A stretch of DNA of 64,000 nucleotides from Hyphomicrobiales bacterium (GCA_027484605.1 JAIXSR010000087.1:43898-107897); one strand, 5' to 3'. Positions 30,675 to 41,180 are shown, numbered from the stretch's first letter. Notes: a model not told the origin generated them from the letters alone. Made by a program: numbers and translations.

Positions 30675-31643
30675 ATGTTTCTTTCTCGTCGTGACGCCCT
30701 GAAGGGCGCCGCCGCCCTCGCGGCCCTGTCCGCCACCGGCGGTTCGGCCCTGGCGCAGGCCAAGTTCTTCCGGATCGGCACCGGTGGCACCGGCGGCACC
30801 TATTATCCGATCGGCGGGATCATCGCGAACGCCATTTCCGGCGACAAGCTCAACGCCTCGGCCGTGGCCTCGAACGGCTCGGTCGCCAATGTCAACGCCA
30901 TCGTCGGCGGCGCCTCGGAATCCGGCTTCAGCCAGGCCGATGTCGCCACCTGGGCCTATACCGGCACCGGCATCTACGAAGGGAAGCCGAAGGTCGACGA
31001 ACTCCGCGCCATTGCCAATCTCTATCCCGAGACGGTGCATATCGTCGTCAAGAAGGGCCTCGGCGTGAAGTCGCCGGCCGATATCAAGGGCAAGCGCTTC
31101 TCGGTGGACGAGCCGGGCTCGGGCTCGCTGGTCAATGCGCGCGCCATCCTCGCGGCGTATGGCGTGACCGACCGTGACTACAGGCCGGAATTCATCAAGC
31201 CGGGCCCGGCCATCGAGAAGATGAAGGATGGCTCGCTCGACGGCTTCTTCTTCACCGGGGGCTATCCGTTCGGCGCGCTGACCGAACTCGGCGCCACGCA
31301 GGGCTTTGAACTGGTGGCGGTCGACGGTCCGCAGGCCGAGGAACTGAAGAAGAAGTTCACCTTCTTCGCCGACGACATCATCCCGGACAATGCCTACAAG
31401 GATACCAAGGGCGTGAAGTCGCTCGCCGTTGGTGCCCAGTGGGTCACCACCGCGAAGATCGATGCCGATACGGTCTATGAGGTCACCAAGGGCCTCTGGT
31501 CCGACAAGGCGCGCGCCGCCCTCGATACCGGCCACGCCAAGGGTAAGGCCATCGTGAGGGCCAATGCCCTGGCCGGTCTCGGCATTCCGCTGCATCCCGG
31601 CGCCGAGCGCTTCTACAAGGAAGCCGGCCTCCTGAAGGGCTGA
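30675..31643 (+). CDS. TAXI family TRAP transporter substrate-binding protein
   Basis: Signal peptide; FFRIGTGGTGGTYYPIGGIIANAIS; C-terminal GIPLHPGAERFYKEAG. Confidence 0.94.
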   Translation: MFLSRRDALKGAAALAALSATGGSALAQAKFFRIGTGGTGGTYYPIGGIIANAISGDKLNASAVASNGSVANVNAIVGGASESGFSQADVATWAYTGTGIYEGKPKVDELRAIANLYPETVHIVVKKGLGVKSPADIKGKRFSVDEPGSGSLVNARAILAAYGVTDRDYRPEFIKPGPAIEKMKDGSLDGFFFTGGYPFGALTELGATQGFELVAVDGPQAEELKKKFTFFADDIIPDNAYKDTKGVKSLAVGAQWVTTAKIDADTVYEVTKGLWSDKARAALDTGHAKGKAIVRANALAGLGIPLHPGAERFYKEAGLLKG

Positions 31644-31670
31644 GCCCGCAGGTCGAAGACGGGGTTGATC

Positions 31671-31702
31671 GCCCGCGCGGCAGGGCTGCCGTGCGGGCTT
31701 TT
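31671..31702 (+). terminator. Rho-independent-type terminator/attenuator between the TAXI SBP and TRAP permease
   Basis: GCCCGCGCGGCA-GGGC-TGCCGTGCGGGC-TTTT: 12-bp stem with one G:U, then T4. Confidence 0.75.
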
Positions 31703-31765
31703 CCATGGGAATACGGGGAGGGGCCGGCTTGATGCCGGGTCCGTTCGGGCTTTTGGGGGGCGCGA

Positions 31766-33949
31766 ATGTCGACAGCCAGTTCACCGATCGGGGATCTCGA
31801 TCTCAAGAAGGCGCAGGAACTCGAGGAAAGTCTCGACCACGAGATCCGGTTCCGCCCCCTCCTGCCGCTGACCGGCTGGATCGTTGCCGGAATGCTGCTG
31901 GCCCTGTCGCTCTTCCATTACTACACGGCTGGCTTCGGCCTGCTGCCGGAAGTCACCCATCGCGGCATCCATCTCGCCTTCGTGCTCGGGCTGATCTTCC
32001 TTGTCTTCTCGGCCAACAAGGCCCGGAACAACCGGCCGCCCGTGGCCTCGCTGTTCCGCCCGCTCGGGATCAGCATCATCGACTGGGCGCTCTTCCTGGC
32101 CGCCGTGGTCTCGAGCCTCTACGTCCCGTGGATCTTCCATGACCTCGTCTTCCGGGTCGGCAACCCCATGCCGATGGATGTGTTCATGGGCTCGCTGGCC
32201 ATTCTCGTGCTGATCGAGGCGACGCGGCGGGCCATCGGCTGGCCGCTGCCGATCATCGCCATCGTGCTGATGCTCTATGCCATGGCCGGGCCGTCGCTCC
32301 CCGGCATCTTCGCCCATCCCGGCAACAGCTGGAAGGCGATCGTCAACCACCTCTATCTGACGTCGCAGGGTGTCTACGGCATCGCGCTGGGCGTGGTGGC
32401 GACCTATGTGTTCCACTACGTCCTGTTCGGCGTGCTGGCGACACGGGTCGGCCTCGGCAAGCTCTTCATCGATCTCGCCATGGCGCTGGCCGGCCGCTTC
32501 TCCGGCGGGCCCGCCAAGGTGTCGATCTTCGCCTCCGGCCTGTTCGGCATGATTTCCGGCTCGTCCATCGCCAACACGGTGACGGTCGGCTCGCTCACCA
32601 TCCCGATGATGATCCGCACCGGCTATCCCCGCCATTTCGCCGGGGCGGTCGAATCCACCGCCGCCACGGGCGGCCAGATCACCCCGCCGATCATGGGCGC
32701 CGCCGCTTTCCTGATGGTCGAGTTCCTGAACCTGCCCTACCAGACGATCATCATCGCGGCGATTGTCCCGGCAGCGATGCATTTCTTCGGCATTTTCTGC
32801 CAGGTCCATTTCGAGGCCAGGAAGCTCGGCCTGAAAGGCGTCCCGAAGGCCGATCTGCCGCGCGCGATGGATGTGCTGGCCGAGGGCTGGCCCTCCATCA
32901 CCCCGCTGGTCGTGCTGCTGGCCGTGCTGCTCTCGGGCTACACGCCCTATCTCGCTGCCTTCTGGGGCATCACCGCCTGCATGGTCGTCGGGCTGACCGG
33001 CCGCAACAAGCTGATCTCCGTGGCCCTGCTGCTGATCATGGTGGCCCTGATCGCCACCGGCGCCATCATCACCGTCTGGGGCCTCGCCATCGCCTTCGGC
33101 TTTTCCGCCATCGCCTCGCTCGCCTTCGTGGCGAAGGACTGGGCGAAGGGCGGCATGGCCCGCGTGATCGACATTTCCGATGCTTTCGTCACCGGCGCGA
33201 AATATGCGATCGGAGTCGGCGCCGCCGCCGCGACGGTGGGCATCATCATCGGCATCGTCACGCTGACCGGCGTCGGCTTCAAGCTGTCGGATATCGTGAT
33301 CGGCTTCGCACGGGACCTGACAACGCTGTCTTCCGCCATCCTGCCGGCCAGCTGGTTCACCCCGAGCACGCTGACGCTGTTCTTCACGCTGGTCATGACC
33401 GGGATCGTCTGCATCCTGCTCGGCTGCGGCATTCCCACCACGGCCAGCTACATCATCATGGTCACCATCGCCCAGCCGGCTCTGGGCAAGCTGGGCGTGG
33501 AGCCCATCGTCTCGCATTTCTTCGTCTTCTATTACGGCCTGCTGGCCGATATCACCCCGCCGGTCGCCCTGGCCGCCTATGCCGGCGCCAGCATGGCCGG
33601 GGCCGACCCGTTCAAGACCGGCAACACCGCGTTCCGCCTTGGGCTCGCCAAGGTGCTGGTGCCCTTCGTCTTCGTCTTCTCGCCGGCCATGCTGATCGTG
33701 ACAAAGGGGTTCACCTGGGGAGATTTCTTCTTCACCACCGGGGGCTGCATCATCGGCATCGTGATGCTCGCCGCGGCCGTGACCGGCTATGGCCTCGCGC
33801 CGATGCGCCGCTGGGAGCAGCTGTTGCTTTTCATCGGTTCCGTGTTGGTCATCGCCCCCAACGTGACGGCCACGGCGGTCGGTGTGGCGCTCGCCATTCC
33901 GGTCATCCTCCGGCAGGTGGCGGCATCGCGGCGGCTGGCACAGGCCTAG
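31766..33949 (+). CDS. TRAP transporter fused permease (DctQM-like), TAXI-type
   Basis: Multi-TM 727 aa; ISGSSIANTVTVGSLTIPMMIRTGYPRHFAGAVESTAATGGQITPPIMGAAAFLM. Confidence 0.94.
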   Translation: MSTASSPIGDLDLKKAQELEESLDHEIRFRPLLPLTGWIVAGMLLALSLFHYYTAGFGLLPEVTHRGIHLAFVLGLIFLVFSANKARNNRPPVASLFRPLGISIIDWALFLAAVVSSLYVPWIFHDLVFRVGNPMPMDVFMGSLAILVLIEATRRAIGWPLPIIAIVLMLYAMAGPSLPGIFAHPGNSWKAIVNHLYLTSQGVYGIALGVVATYVFHYVLFGVLATRVGLGKLFIDLAMALAGRFSGGPAKVSIFASGLFGMISGSSIANTVTVGSLTIPMMIRTGYPRHFAGAVESTAATGGQITPPIMGAAAFLMVEFLNLPYQTIIIAAIVPAAMHFFGIFCQVHFEARKLGLKGVPKADLPRAMDVLAEGWPSITPLVVLLAVLLSGYTPYLAAFWGITACMVVGLTGRNKLISVALLLIMVALIATGAIITVWGLAIAFGFSAIASLAFVAKDWAKGGMARVIDISDAFVTGAKYAIGVGAAAATVGIIIGIVTLTGVGFKLSDIVIGFARDLTTLSSAILPASWFTPSTLTLFFTLVMTGIVCILLGCGIPTTASYIIMVTIAQPALGKLGVEPIVSHFFVFYYGLLADITPPVALAAYAGASMAGADPFKTGNTAFRLGLAKVLVPFVFVFSPAMLIVTKGFTWGDFFFTTGGCIIGIVMLAAAVTGYGLAPMRRWEQLLLFIGSVLVIAPNVTATAVGVALAIPVILRQVAASRRLAQA

Positions 33950-34172
33950 CCGCTGCCGGATCGCACGAGCGCGCCATCCACAGATGTGTGACGGCTCCGT
34001 GTCGAACGATCCGGGTGGGTGTTGGCGCGAATGTCGGATTCGCATCCGTTTCACGGTCCAAAGGGGCTCCTTGCGCGATGCCTGTACCGAAAACGAGCCG
34101 GGATCGCCACAGCCTGTCCTGTCGCGGTGTTGTCACACACTTGTCATCTGCCACTGATTAGCCTTTCATGAG

Positions 34173-34192
34173 CCATTCGAAAAATCGAATGG
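34173..34192. promoter_or_regulatory. Perfect inverted repeat CCATTCGA-AAAA-TCGAATGG upstream of ugpB; candidate DeoR/GlpR-type operator
   Basis: 8-4-8 perfect palindrome 53 bp upstream of the ugpB ATG. Confidence 0.6.
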
Positions 34193-34244
34193 AAGCCATC
34201 CTCATCCTGCTTCCCAACAAGAAGTTCGCCAGGGAGAAATTCTC

Positions 34245-35567
34245 ATGAAATTCGATCGTCGTTCACTGCTCGGCGCTGCGGTACTGGCCGCTTCGCTCGG
34301 CGCTGCGCCCGCGCAGGCGCAGACCGAGATCCAGTGGTGGCATGCCATGACCGGCGCGAATAACGATGTCATCGTCAAGCTCGCCGAGGAATTCAACGCC
34401 AGCCCGAAGGACTTCAAGGTCGTTCCGGCCTACAAGGGTTCCTATGCGGATACGCTGAATGCCGGCATCGCGGCCTTCCGGGCCGGCAATGCGCCGCATA
34501 TCCTCCAGGTCTTCGAGGTCGGCACCGCGACCATGATGGGTGCCCGGGGCGCCATCAAGCCGGTTCAGGACATGATGAAGGAAGCCGGCGAGAGCTTCGA
34601 TCCGAAATCCTATCTCCCGGCCATCACCGGCTATTATTCGACGACCAAGGGCGAGATGCTCTCCTTCCCGTTCAACTCGTCCTCGGCGGTGATGTGGTTC
34701 AACAAGGACAAGTTCCGCCAGGCCGGCCTGAACCCGGACCAGCCGCCCAAGACCTGGCCGGACGTGTTCGAGGCCGCCAAGAAGCTCAAGGCCGTGAGCC
34801 CGACCTGCGGGTTCTCGACGGCGTGGATCACCTGGGTGAACATCGAGCAGCTCGGCGCCTGGCACAATACGCCGCTGGGCACCAAGGCCAACGGGATGGA
34901 CGGCTTCGACACGCAGTTCCAGATCAATTCGCCGCTCTTCGTCCGCCACCTGCAGAACCTGATCGACCTGCAGAAGGACAAGACCTTCGACTATTCGGGC
35001 CGGACCAATACCGGTGAAGGCCGCTTCACCAGCGGCGAATGCCCGCTCTTCATGACCTCCTCCGCCTTCTTCGGCAATGTGCGCGCCAATGCGAAATTCG
35101 AATGGGGCAATTCCGTGCTGCCCTATTACCCGGATGTTGCCGGCGCGCCGCAGAACTCGATCATCGGCGGGGCCTCGCTCTGGGTCATGGGCGGCAAGAA
35201 GGCCGATGAATACAAGGGCGTCGCCAAGTTCTTCACCTTCCTGTCGAATGTCGATCGCCAGGTGAAGCTGCACACGGAATCGGGCTATCTCCCGATCACC
35301 AAGGCGGCCTACGAGAAGGTGAAGGCCTCGGGCTTCTACACGCAGAACCCGCATCTCGAGACGCCTTTGCTCCAGCTCAACAACAAGGAGCCGACGGACA
35401 ATTCCCGTGGCCTGCGCTTCGGCGGGCTCGTCCAGATCCGCGATGTCTGGGCCGAGGAAGTCGAGGCCGCGCTGACGGGCAAGAAATCGGCCAAGGAAGC
35501 GCTGGATTCGGCGGTGAGCCGCGGCAACGACATGCTGCGCCAGTTCGAACGGACGGTGTCGCGCTGA
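34245..35567 (+). CDS. ugpB: sn-glycerol-3-phosphate ABC transporter substrate-binding protein
   Basis: TEIQWWHAMTGANNDVIVKLAEEFNAS; followed by ugpAEC-type genes. Confidence 0.92.
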   Translation: MKFDRRSLLGAAVLAASLGAAPAQAQTEIQWWHAMTGANNDVIVKLAEEFNASPKDFKVVPAYKGSYADTLNAGIAAFRAGNAPHILQVFEVGTATMMGARGAIKPVQDMMKEAGESFDPKSYLPAITGYYSTTKGEMLSFPFNSSSAVMWFNKDKFRQAGLNPDQPPKTWPDVFEAAKKLKAVSPTCGFSTAWITWVNIEQLGAWHNTPLGTKANGMDGFDTQFQINSPLFVRHLQNLIDLQKDKTFDYSGRTNTGEGRFTSGECPLFMTSSAFFGNVRANAKFEWGNSVLPYYPDVAGAPQNSIIGGASLWVMGGKKADEYKGVAKFFTFLSNVDRQVKLHTESGYLPITKAAYEKVKASGFYTQNPHLETPLLQLNNKEPTDNSRGLRFGGLVQIRDVWAEEVEAALTGKKSAKEALDSAVSRGNDMLRQFERTVSR

Positions 35568-35604
35568 TCGCGCGGCATCCGGAAATCCGGCGCGGATGAT
35601 CCCG

Positions 35605-35623
35605 GGGGCGGGGCATCCGCCCC
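35605..35623. other. Intercistronic hairpin 1 (GGGGCGG-GGCAT-CCGCCCC) between ugpB and ugpA
   Basis: Perfect 7-bp stem, 5-nt loop. Confidence 0.5.
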
Positions 35624-35642
35624 GACCGGCACGGCCTTGCGG

Positions 35643-35670
35643 CCGGCCTGACCCGGTTGGGCCAGGCCGG
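35643..35670. other. Intercistronic hairpin 2 (CCGGCCTG-N12-CAGGCCGG) between ugpB and ugpA
   Basis: Perfect 8-bp stem. Confidence 0.5.
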
Positions 35671-35711
35671 TGCTTGCCGGGGCCAATATCTGCATCAGGG
35701 AGAGGGGCACC

Positions 35712-36593
35712 ATGGAGAAGCGCGTCGTTTTCAACGGCAAGCTCCTGCCGTATCTGCTGCTGGCGCCGCAGCTCCTGATCACGCTTGTCTTCTTCTACTG
35801 GCCGGCCGGGCAGGCCGTGCTGCAGAGCTTCCTCGTGCAGGATGCCTTCGGGCTCTCGACCGAGTTCGTCTGGTTCGAGAATTACCAGGTGCTCTTCTCG
35901 AAGCCCGAATATTACAAATCCATGCTGACAACGGCGATCTTCTCCTCGCTGGTCGCCTTCTTCTCGCTGTCCATCGCGCTCCTGCTCGCCGTCCAGGCGG
36001 ACCGGCACATCAAGTTCGCCTCGGGCTACAAGACGCTGCTGATCTGGCCCTATGCGGTCGCGCCGGCCGTGGCCGGGGTGCTCTGGCTCTTCATGTTCCA
36101 GCCCTCCCTCGGCATTGTCAGCCAGTCGATGCGCGTTGCGGGCTTCGAATGGAACCCGCTGCTTAGGCAGGACCATGCGATGATGCTCGTGGTCATGGCC
36201 GCGACCTGGAAGCAGATCTCCTACAATTTCCTGTTCTTCCTCGCCGGTCTGCAGGCCATCCCGAAATCGGTGATCGAGGCGGCCGCCATCGATGGCGCGC
36301 GGCCGGCCCGCCGTTTCTGGACCATCATCTTCCCGCTGCTCTCGCCGACGACCTTCTTCCTGCTGGTGGTCAACATCGTCTACGTGTTCTTCGACACGTT
36401 CGGCATCATCGATGCCGCCACGCAGGGCGGGCCGGCCAAGGGCACCGAGACGATGGTCTACAAGGTCTATTCCGATGGCCGTTCCGGCGGCGATCTCGGT
36501 GGCTCCGCCGCGCAGAGCGTGGTGCTGATGGTGATCGTCATCGCCCTGACGGCGATCCAGTTCCGGTATGTCGAGCGCAAGGTGCAATACTGA
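35712..36593 (+). CDS. ugpA: sn-glycerol-3-phosphate ABC transporter permease
   Basis: UgpA/MalF-like, [25 protein letters not shown]. Confidence 0.92.
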   Translation: MEKRVVFNGKLLPYLLLAPQLLITLVFFYWPAGQAVLQSFLVQDAFGLSTEFVWFENYQVLFSKPEYYKSMLTTAIFSSLVAFFSLSIALLLAVQADRHIKFASGYKTLLIWPYAVAPAVAGVLWLFMFQPSLGIVSQSMRVAGFEWNPLLRQDHAMMLVVMAATWKQISYNFLFFLAGLQAIPKSVIEAAAIDGARPARRFWTIIFPLLSPTTFFLLVVNIVYVFFDTFGIIDAATQGGPAKGTETMVYKVYSDGRSGGDLGGSAAQSVVLMVIVIALTAIQFRYVERKVQY

Positions 36594-37441
36594 TGGTCGA
36601 ACGCCGCCGCCTGCTCGATTTCCTGCCGCATCTGATCCTGATCATCGGCGTGGCCATCGTGGCCTTCCCGGTCTATGTGGCCTTCATCGCCTCGACCTGG
36701 GATGCCGCGACCATCTCCAATGGCTCGATGCCGCTGCGGCCCGGCCCGCATTTCGCCGAGAACTACTACCGGACGATCTTCGTCGGCACCTCGTCCTCGA
36801 CGCGTGAACCGGTCGGCACGATGATGCTCAACTCGCTCATCATGGCGCTGACCATCGCCATCGGGAAGATCGCGATCTCGCTGATCTCGGCCTTTGCCGT
36901 GGTGTATTTCCGCTTTCCCTTCCGGATGACGGCCTTCTGGATCATCTTCGTCACGCTGATGCTGCCGGTCGAGGTGCGCATCTTCCCGACCTACAAGATC
37001 GTCGCCGATCTCAACATGCTCGACACATTCGCCGGCCTGACCATCCCGCTGATCGCTTCGGCCACCGCGACCCTGCTTTTCCGGCAGTTCTTCATGACCG
37101 TGCCGGACGAGCTGGTCGAGGCCTCGAAGATCGATGGCGCCGGCCCGATGAAGTTCTTCGTCGACACGCTGGTGCCGCTCTCGATCACCTCGATCGCGGC
37201 GATGTTCGTGATCCAGTTCATCTATGGCTGGAACCAGTATCTCTGGCCCTTGCTGATCACCACCAAGGACAACATGCAGACCATCGTCATCGCCATCAAG
37301 AAGATGATCGTCACGCAGGATGCCCTGACCGAATGGCAACTGGCCATGGCCACGGCCATCCTTGCCATGCTGCCGCCGGTCCTCGTGGTGGTTGTGATGC
37401 AGAAACTCTTCGTGAAGGGCCTCGTGGAGACCGAGAAATGA
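36593..37441 (+). CDS. ugpE: sn-glycerol-3-phosphate ABC transporter permease
   Basis: UgpE/MalG-like, [23 protein letters not shown]. Confidence 0.92.
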   Translation: MVERRRLLDFLPHLILIIGVAIVAFPVYVAFIASTWDAATISNGSMPLRPGPHFAENYYRTIFVGTSSSTREPVGTMMLNSLIMALTIAIGKIAISLISAFAVVYFRFPFRMTAFWIIFVTLMLPVEVRIFPTYKIVADLNMLDTFAGLTIPLIASATATLLFRQFFMTVPDELVEASKIDGAGPMKFFVDTLVPLSITSIAAMFVIQFIYGWNQYLWPLLITTKDNMQTIVIAIKKMIVTQDALTEWQLAMATAILAMLPPVLVVVVMQKLFVKGLVETEK

Positions 37442-38481
37442 GTGATGTTCGCCTCCAGTCCGTCCGCAAGGTCTATCCGGGCGGTGTCGAGGCCGTGAAG
37501 GGCGTAAGCCTCGAGATCGCGGACGGGCAGTTCTGCGTGCTGGTCGGGCCTTCGGGCTGCGGCAAGTCCACCCTGCTGCGCATGGTGGCCGGGCTCGAGA
37601 CCATTTCCGGCGGCACCTGTTCGATCGGCGATCGCGAGGTCAACGAGGTCGAGCCGGCGGATCGCGATATCGCGATGGTCTTCCAGAACTACGCGCTCTA
37701 TCCGCATATGTCGGTCTACGACAACATGGCCTATGGCCTGCGCAACCGCGGTACGCCGAAGGACGAGATCGACCGCCGCGTCCGCGAGGCCGCGCGAATC
37801 CTCGAGGTCGAGCCCTTCCTCGAGCGCAGGCCGCGGGCCCTGTCTGGCGGCCAGCGCCAGCGTGTGGCCATGGGCCGGGCCATTGTCCGCAAGCCGAAGG
37901 TCTTCCTCTTCGACGAACCGCTCTCCAACCTCGATGCCAAGCTGCGCATCCAGATGCGCGTCGAGATCAAGAAGCTGCAGCGCGCGCTTGCCACCACCTC
38001 GATCTATGTCACGCATGACCAGCTCGAGGCGATGACGCTCGCGGACCAGCTCGTTGTCATGAACAAGGGACAGGTCGAGCAGGCCGGCGCTCCCATCACG
38101 CTCTACGAGCGGCCGATAACGATCTTCGTCGCCGGCTTCATCGGCGCGCCGCCGATGAACCTGCTCGACCTGCCGGTCACCGGCCTGCCGGGCCTCGCCC
38201 TGGCGAGCCCGCCTTCGGGGCCGGTCACGCTCGGCATCCGGCCCGAGCATCTCGAGCTCTCGGCAGAGGCCGGGTCGCTGTCGCTCGACCTCACGGTGAC
38301 GGCGGTCGAAGCCGTCGGGGCCGAGAGCTATATCTATGGCGCTTTGGGCGGGCAGGGGCCGGAGATCATCGTCCGGATCCCCGGGCGTGACCTTCCGGCC
38401 ATCGGCACGAGCCTCCGCGCCATTGCCCGGCCGGAGAACCTGCATTTCTTCTCGCGCGAGACCGGCCTGCGCCTGAACTGA
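37438..38481 (+). CDS. ugpC: sn-glycerol-3-phosphate ABC transporter ATP-binding protein
   Basis: [35 protein letters not shown], MalK-type C-terminal TOBE; ATGA overlap with ugpE. Confidence 0.93.
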   Translation: MSDVRLQSVRKVYPGGVEAVKGVSLEIADGQFCVLVGPSGCGKSTLLRMVAGLETISGGTCSIGDREVNEVEPADRDIAMVFQNYALYPHMSVYDNMAYGLRNRGTPKDEIDRRVREAARILEVEPFLERRPRALSGGQRQRVAMGRAIVRKPKVFLFDEPLSNLDAKLRIQMRVEIKKLQRALATTSIYVTHDQLEAMTLADQLVVMNKGQVEQAGAPITLYERPITIFVAGFIGAPPMNLLDLPVTGLPGLALASPPSGPVTLGIRPEHLELSAEAGSLSLDLTVTAVEAVGAESYIYGALGGQGPEIIVRIPGRDLPAIGTSLRAIARPENLHFFSRETGLRLN

Positions 38482-38517
38482 GCCGGCCGCGCGAAGGGCA
38501 AGAGGGAGCCAGAGCGG

Positions 38518-40125
38518 GTGAAGACCGCACCGCACGGATCGACCTGGAGGGCCCTGGCCGGACGCTTCGGGCCGAGCCTCGCCTATTTCGTGCTGTTCGT
38601 GCTTCTGGACAACCTGGCCTACCGGCGGGCGGGCATTGCCGATGACACGGCGATCGTTTCGCTCAATTCCGGCCTGTCCTATATCCTCGTGCTGAATTTC
38701 GGCAGGCCGTTCCTCCCGGCGGTCATTCTCGGGCCGCTGCTTTCCGAACTGCTGCTGGACCAGTCCCGGTTGCCCTGGCTGGTCGAACTCGTCCGTGATC
38801 TCGCGCTGGGATCAGCCACGGCGATCGCGCTGCTGGTTCTCACAAGCCGGCGGTTGCGTTTCGATCCTGCCTTGGCCTCCCTGCGGGATCTCGTGACGCT
38901 GCTTGTCATCGCCGCGATCGAGGCTGCAGCGGCGACAGGCATTGCCAGCCTTGCGCAGACCCTCGGCGGCGGCCTGCAGGCCTCGGACTCCCTGCGGGAC
39001 ATCCTCGATCTCTGGGTCGCGCATTTCCTCGGCGTGGTGATGGTCGCCCCCTTGGGAATCCTCGCCTTCCGGAACCGCTGGCACATCCTCCGCCTGCGCG
39101 ACTGGCTCCTCCATCTCTTGGCGATCCTGGCGGTTTTCCTGACCTTGGGCTTCCTCGACACGACGCAGCCCTTCCAGTCCTTCTATGTCTTCTCGCTGCC
39201 GATCATCTGGATGGCGGCACGCGGCGGCATCGAGGCGGCCAGCGTCGGCCTCGCCGTCACGCAGGCCGGGCTCATCATCGCCTCGCAGACGCTGCCCCAT
39301 GCCCGGATCGACGTGCCCGAATTGCAGGCCCGCCTGCTGGTCCTCACCGTGACCGGGCTCGTCATCGGCGCGCTGGTCGTCGAGCGCCTGCGGTTCGAGC
39401 GGCAGCTCCGGCAACATCAGGAGGCGGTGGAGCGCATGGCGCGCATCGCCAGCATGGGGCAACTGGCCTCCTCCATCGCGCATGAGATCAACCAGCCCCT
39501 GATGGCTGCCGGCACCTATGCGCGGCTGGCCACCAAGGCCCTTGCCGAGGAGGCGCCCAATCTCGCAGATGCCCGGCTTGCCGCGGAAAAGTCCAGCGGG
39601 CAGATCACGCGGGCCGGAGAGGTGGTGCGCCGTCTGCGGGCCCTGTTCAAGCTCGACAAGACGCTGCAGCGCCCGCATGACCTGGCGGAGATCATCGCCA
39701 ATGCGCGTGCGGCCTCCCTCGGCGACCACGGTGCGCGCAATGTCACCTGCCGTGTCCGGATTCCGGTCCCCGCGCCGATGGTCATGGCTGACCAGCTCCA
39801 GATCGAGCAGGTCTTCGTCAACCTGATGCACAATGCCGCACAGGCCATGGGGCAGGGCGGGGAGATCGATATCGAGGTTCTCTCCCCGCGCGAGGGCAGG
39901 GTGGAGATCATCGTTTCCGATAACGGGCCCGGCCTGCCGGAGGAGTTGATCAACGGCGTCCCGATCCCCTTCTTCTCGACCCGGGAGGCAGGCATCGGCG
40001 TGGGGCTTGCCTTGAGCCGCACGATTGTCGAGGCTCATGATGGAACGCTCAGGCTGGGGAATGGCGCAGAAGGCGCCCGGATCGTCGTCACCCTGCCGAC
40101 GGGAAGACCGCAAGGAGAAAGCTGA
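38518..40125 (+). CDS. Membrane sensor histidine kinase with MASE1-like N-terminal domain
   Basis: Multi-TM N-terminus; H-box MASMGQLASSIAHEINQPLMAAGTYARLA (starting from the MARIASMG segment); HATPase_c (VFVNLMHNAAQAM, VSDNGPGLPEE); GTG start. Confidence 0.88.
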   Translation: MKTAPHGSTWRALAGRFGPSLAYFVLFVLLDNLAYRRAGIADDTAIVSLNSGLSYILVLNFGRPFLPAVILGPLLSELLLDQSRLPWLVELVRDLALGSATAIALLVLTSRRLRFDPALASLRDLVTLLVIAAIEAAAATGIASLAQTLGGGLQASDSLRDILDLWVAHFLGVVMVAPLGILAFRNRWHILRLRDWLLHLLAILAVFLTLGFLDTTQPFQSFYVFSLPIIWMAARGGIEAASVGLAVTQAGLIIASQTLPHARIDVPELQARLLVLTVTGLVIGALVVERLRFERQLRQHQEAVERMARIASMGQLASSIAHEINQPLMAAGTYARLATKALAEEAPNLADARLAAEKSSGQITRAGEVVRRLRALFKLDKTLQRPHDLAEIIANARAASLGDHGARNVTCRVRIPVPAPMVMADQLQIEQVFVNLMHNAAQAMGQGGEIDIEVLSPREGRVEIIVSDNGPGLPEELINGVPIPFFSTREAGIGVGLALSRTIVEAHDGTLRLGNGAEGARIVVTLPTGRPQGES

Positions 40126-40736
40126 TGGACCGGACGCGCCTCGCCTTGCTGGACGATGATCCCGCCGTGCTCGACTCGCTCTCGATGTTTTTCGCACAAG
40201 GGGGCCTGGAAACCACCTGCTTCGTGGATGCCGAGACCTTCCTTGCCCGGTTCGACAAGGGACTGGAGCTGGATTGCATCGTGACGTATGTCCGGATGCC
40301 GGGCCTGTCCGGCCTCGATGTCGTCCGCCATGTCGCGGCGCGCCCGGCGGCCCCGCCGGTCATCGTCATCACGGGGCACGGCGACGTGGCCATGGCGGTC
40401 TCGGCTCTCAAGCAGGGCGCCTATGATTTCCTGGAGAAACCGTTCAACGAGACGAGCCTGCTGGCGGTGATCCGGGAGGCGATTGCCGCCACGCAGGACC
40501 GGCGGGCCCGGGAACTGACGCGGCTGGCCCTGCGCGAACAGCTCGAGGCCCTGCCGCCCCGGCAGCGGCAGGTGCTGGTGCTTGCGGCCGAGGGCCTGAG
40601 CACCAAGGAGATCGCGCAGAAGATCAGGATCAGCCCGCGCACGGTGGAGGGCCATCGCGCCTGGGGCATGCAGAAGCTCAAGGCACGCAACCTGGCGGAT
40701 GTCGTCCGGATCGTTCAGGGCTACGCCCAGTCCTGA
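40125..40736 (+). CDS. FixJ/NarL-like response regulator with degenerate receiver (Asp to Tyr at the phospho-acceptor site)
   Basis: LLDDDPAVLDSL; CIVTYVRMPGLSG; ITGHGDVAMAV; EKPF; LuxR-type HTH (LPPRQRQVLVLAAEGLSTKEIAQKIRISPRTVEGHR); ATGA coupling to the kinase. Confidence 0.9.
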   Translation: MDRTRLALLDDDPAVLDSLSMFFAQGGLETTCFVDAETFLARFDKGLELDCIVTYVRMPGLSGLDVVRHVAARPAAPPVIVITGHGDVAMAVSALKQGAYDFLEKPFNETSLLAVIREAIAATQDRRARELTRLALREQLEALPPRQRQVLVLAAEGLSTKEIAQKIRISPRTVEGHRAWGMQKLKARNLADVVRIVQGYAQS

Positions 40737-40793
40737 CCGGGTCGGGCTGGCACGGGCATTGCTGGAGTTGCCTGCTCAAGACAGGAAGGGACC

Positions 40794-41180
40794 ATGGAGA
40801 TCAATATTCCCGATGTGCTGGCCGAGGTGGAAGCCATCTTCGCTTGCTACGAAACCGCGCTCGTCACCAATGATGTCGAAACGCTCGACGCCCTGTTCCT
40901 CGACCGGGACACGACGATCCGCTACGGCGCCACCGAAAATCTCCACGGGTTTGCCGAGATCGCGGCTTTCCGGGCGGCCCGGCCCTCTGTCGGGCTGGCC
41001 CGGCGGCTCGAACGGACGGTGATCACCACCTTTGGGCGCGACTGCGCGACGGCCTGGACGCTCTTCTACCGTGACAGCCAGCCTGGCAAGGTGGGGCGGC
41101 AGAGCCAGGTCTGGGTCCGCACGCCGGAGGGCTGGAAGGTGGCTGCAGCGCATGTCAGCGTCATCGCCGAGGCACTGTAA
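40794..41180 (+). CDS. AtzH/HpxZ-like (DUF3225, NTF2-fold) protein
   Basis: VLAEVEAIFACYETALVTNDVETLDALFLDRDTTIRYGATENLHGFAEIAAFRAARP. Confidence 0.85.
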   Translation: MEINIPDVLAEVEAIFACYETALVTNDVETLDALFLDRDTTIRYGATENLHGFAEIAAFRAARPSVGLARRLERTVITTFGRDCATAWTLFYRDSQPGKVGRQSQVWVRTPEGWKVAAAHVSVIAEAL

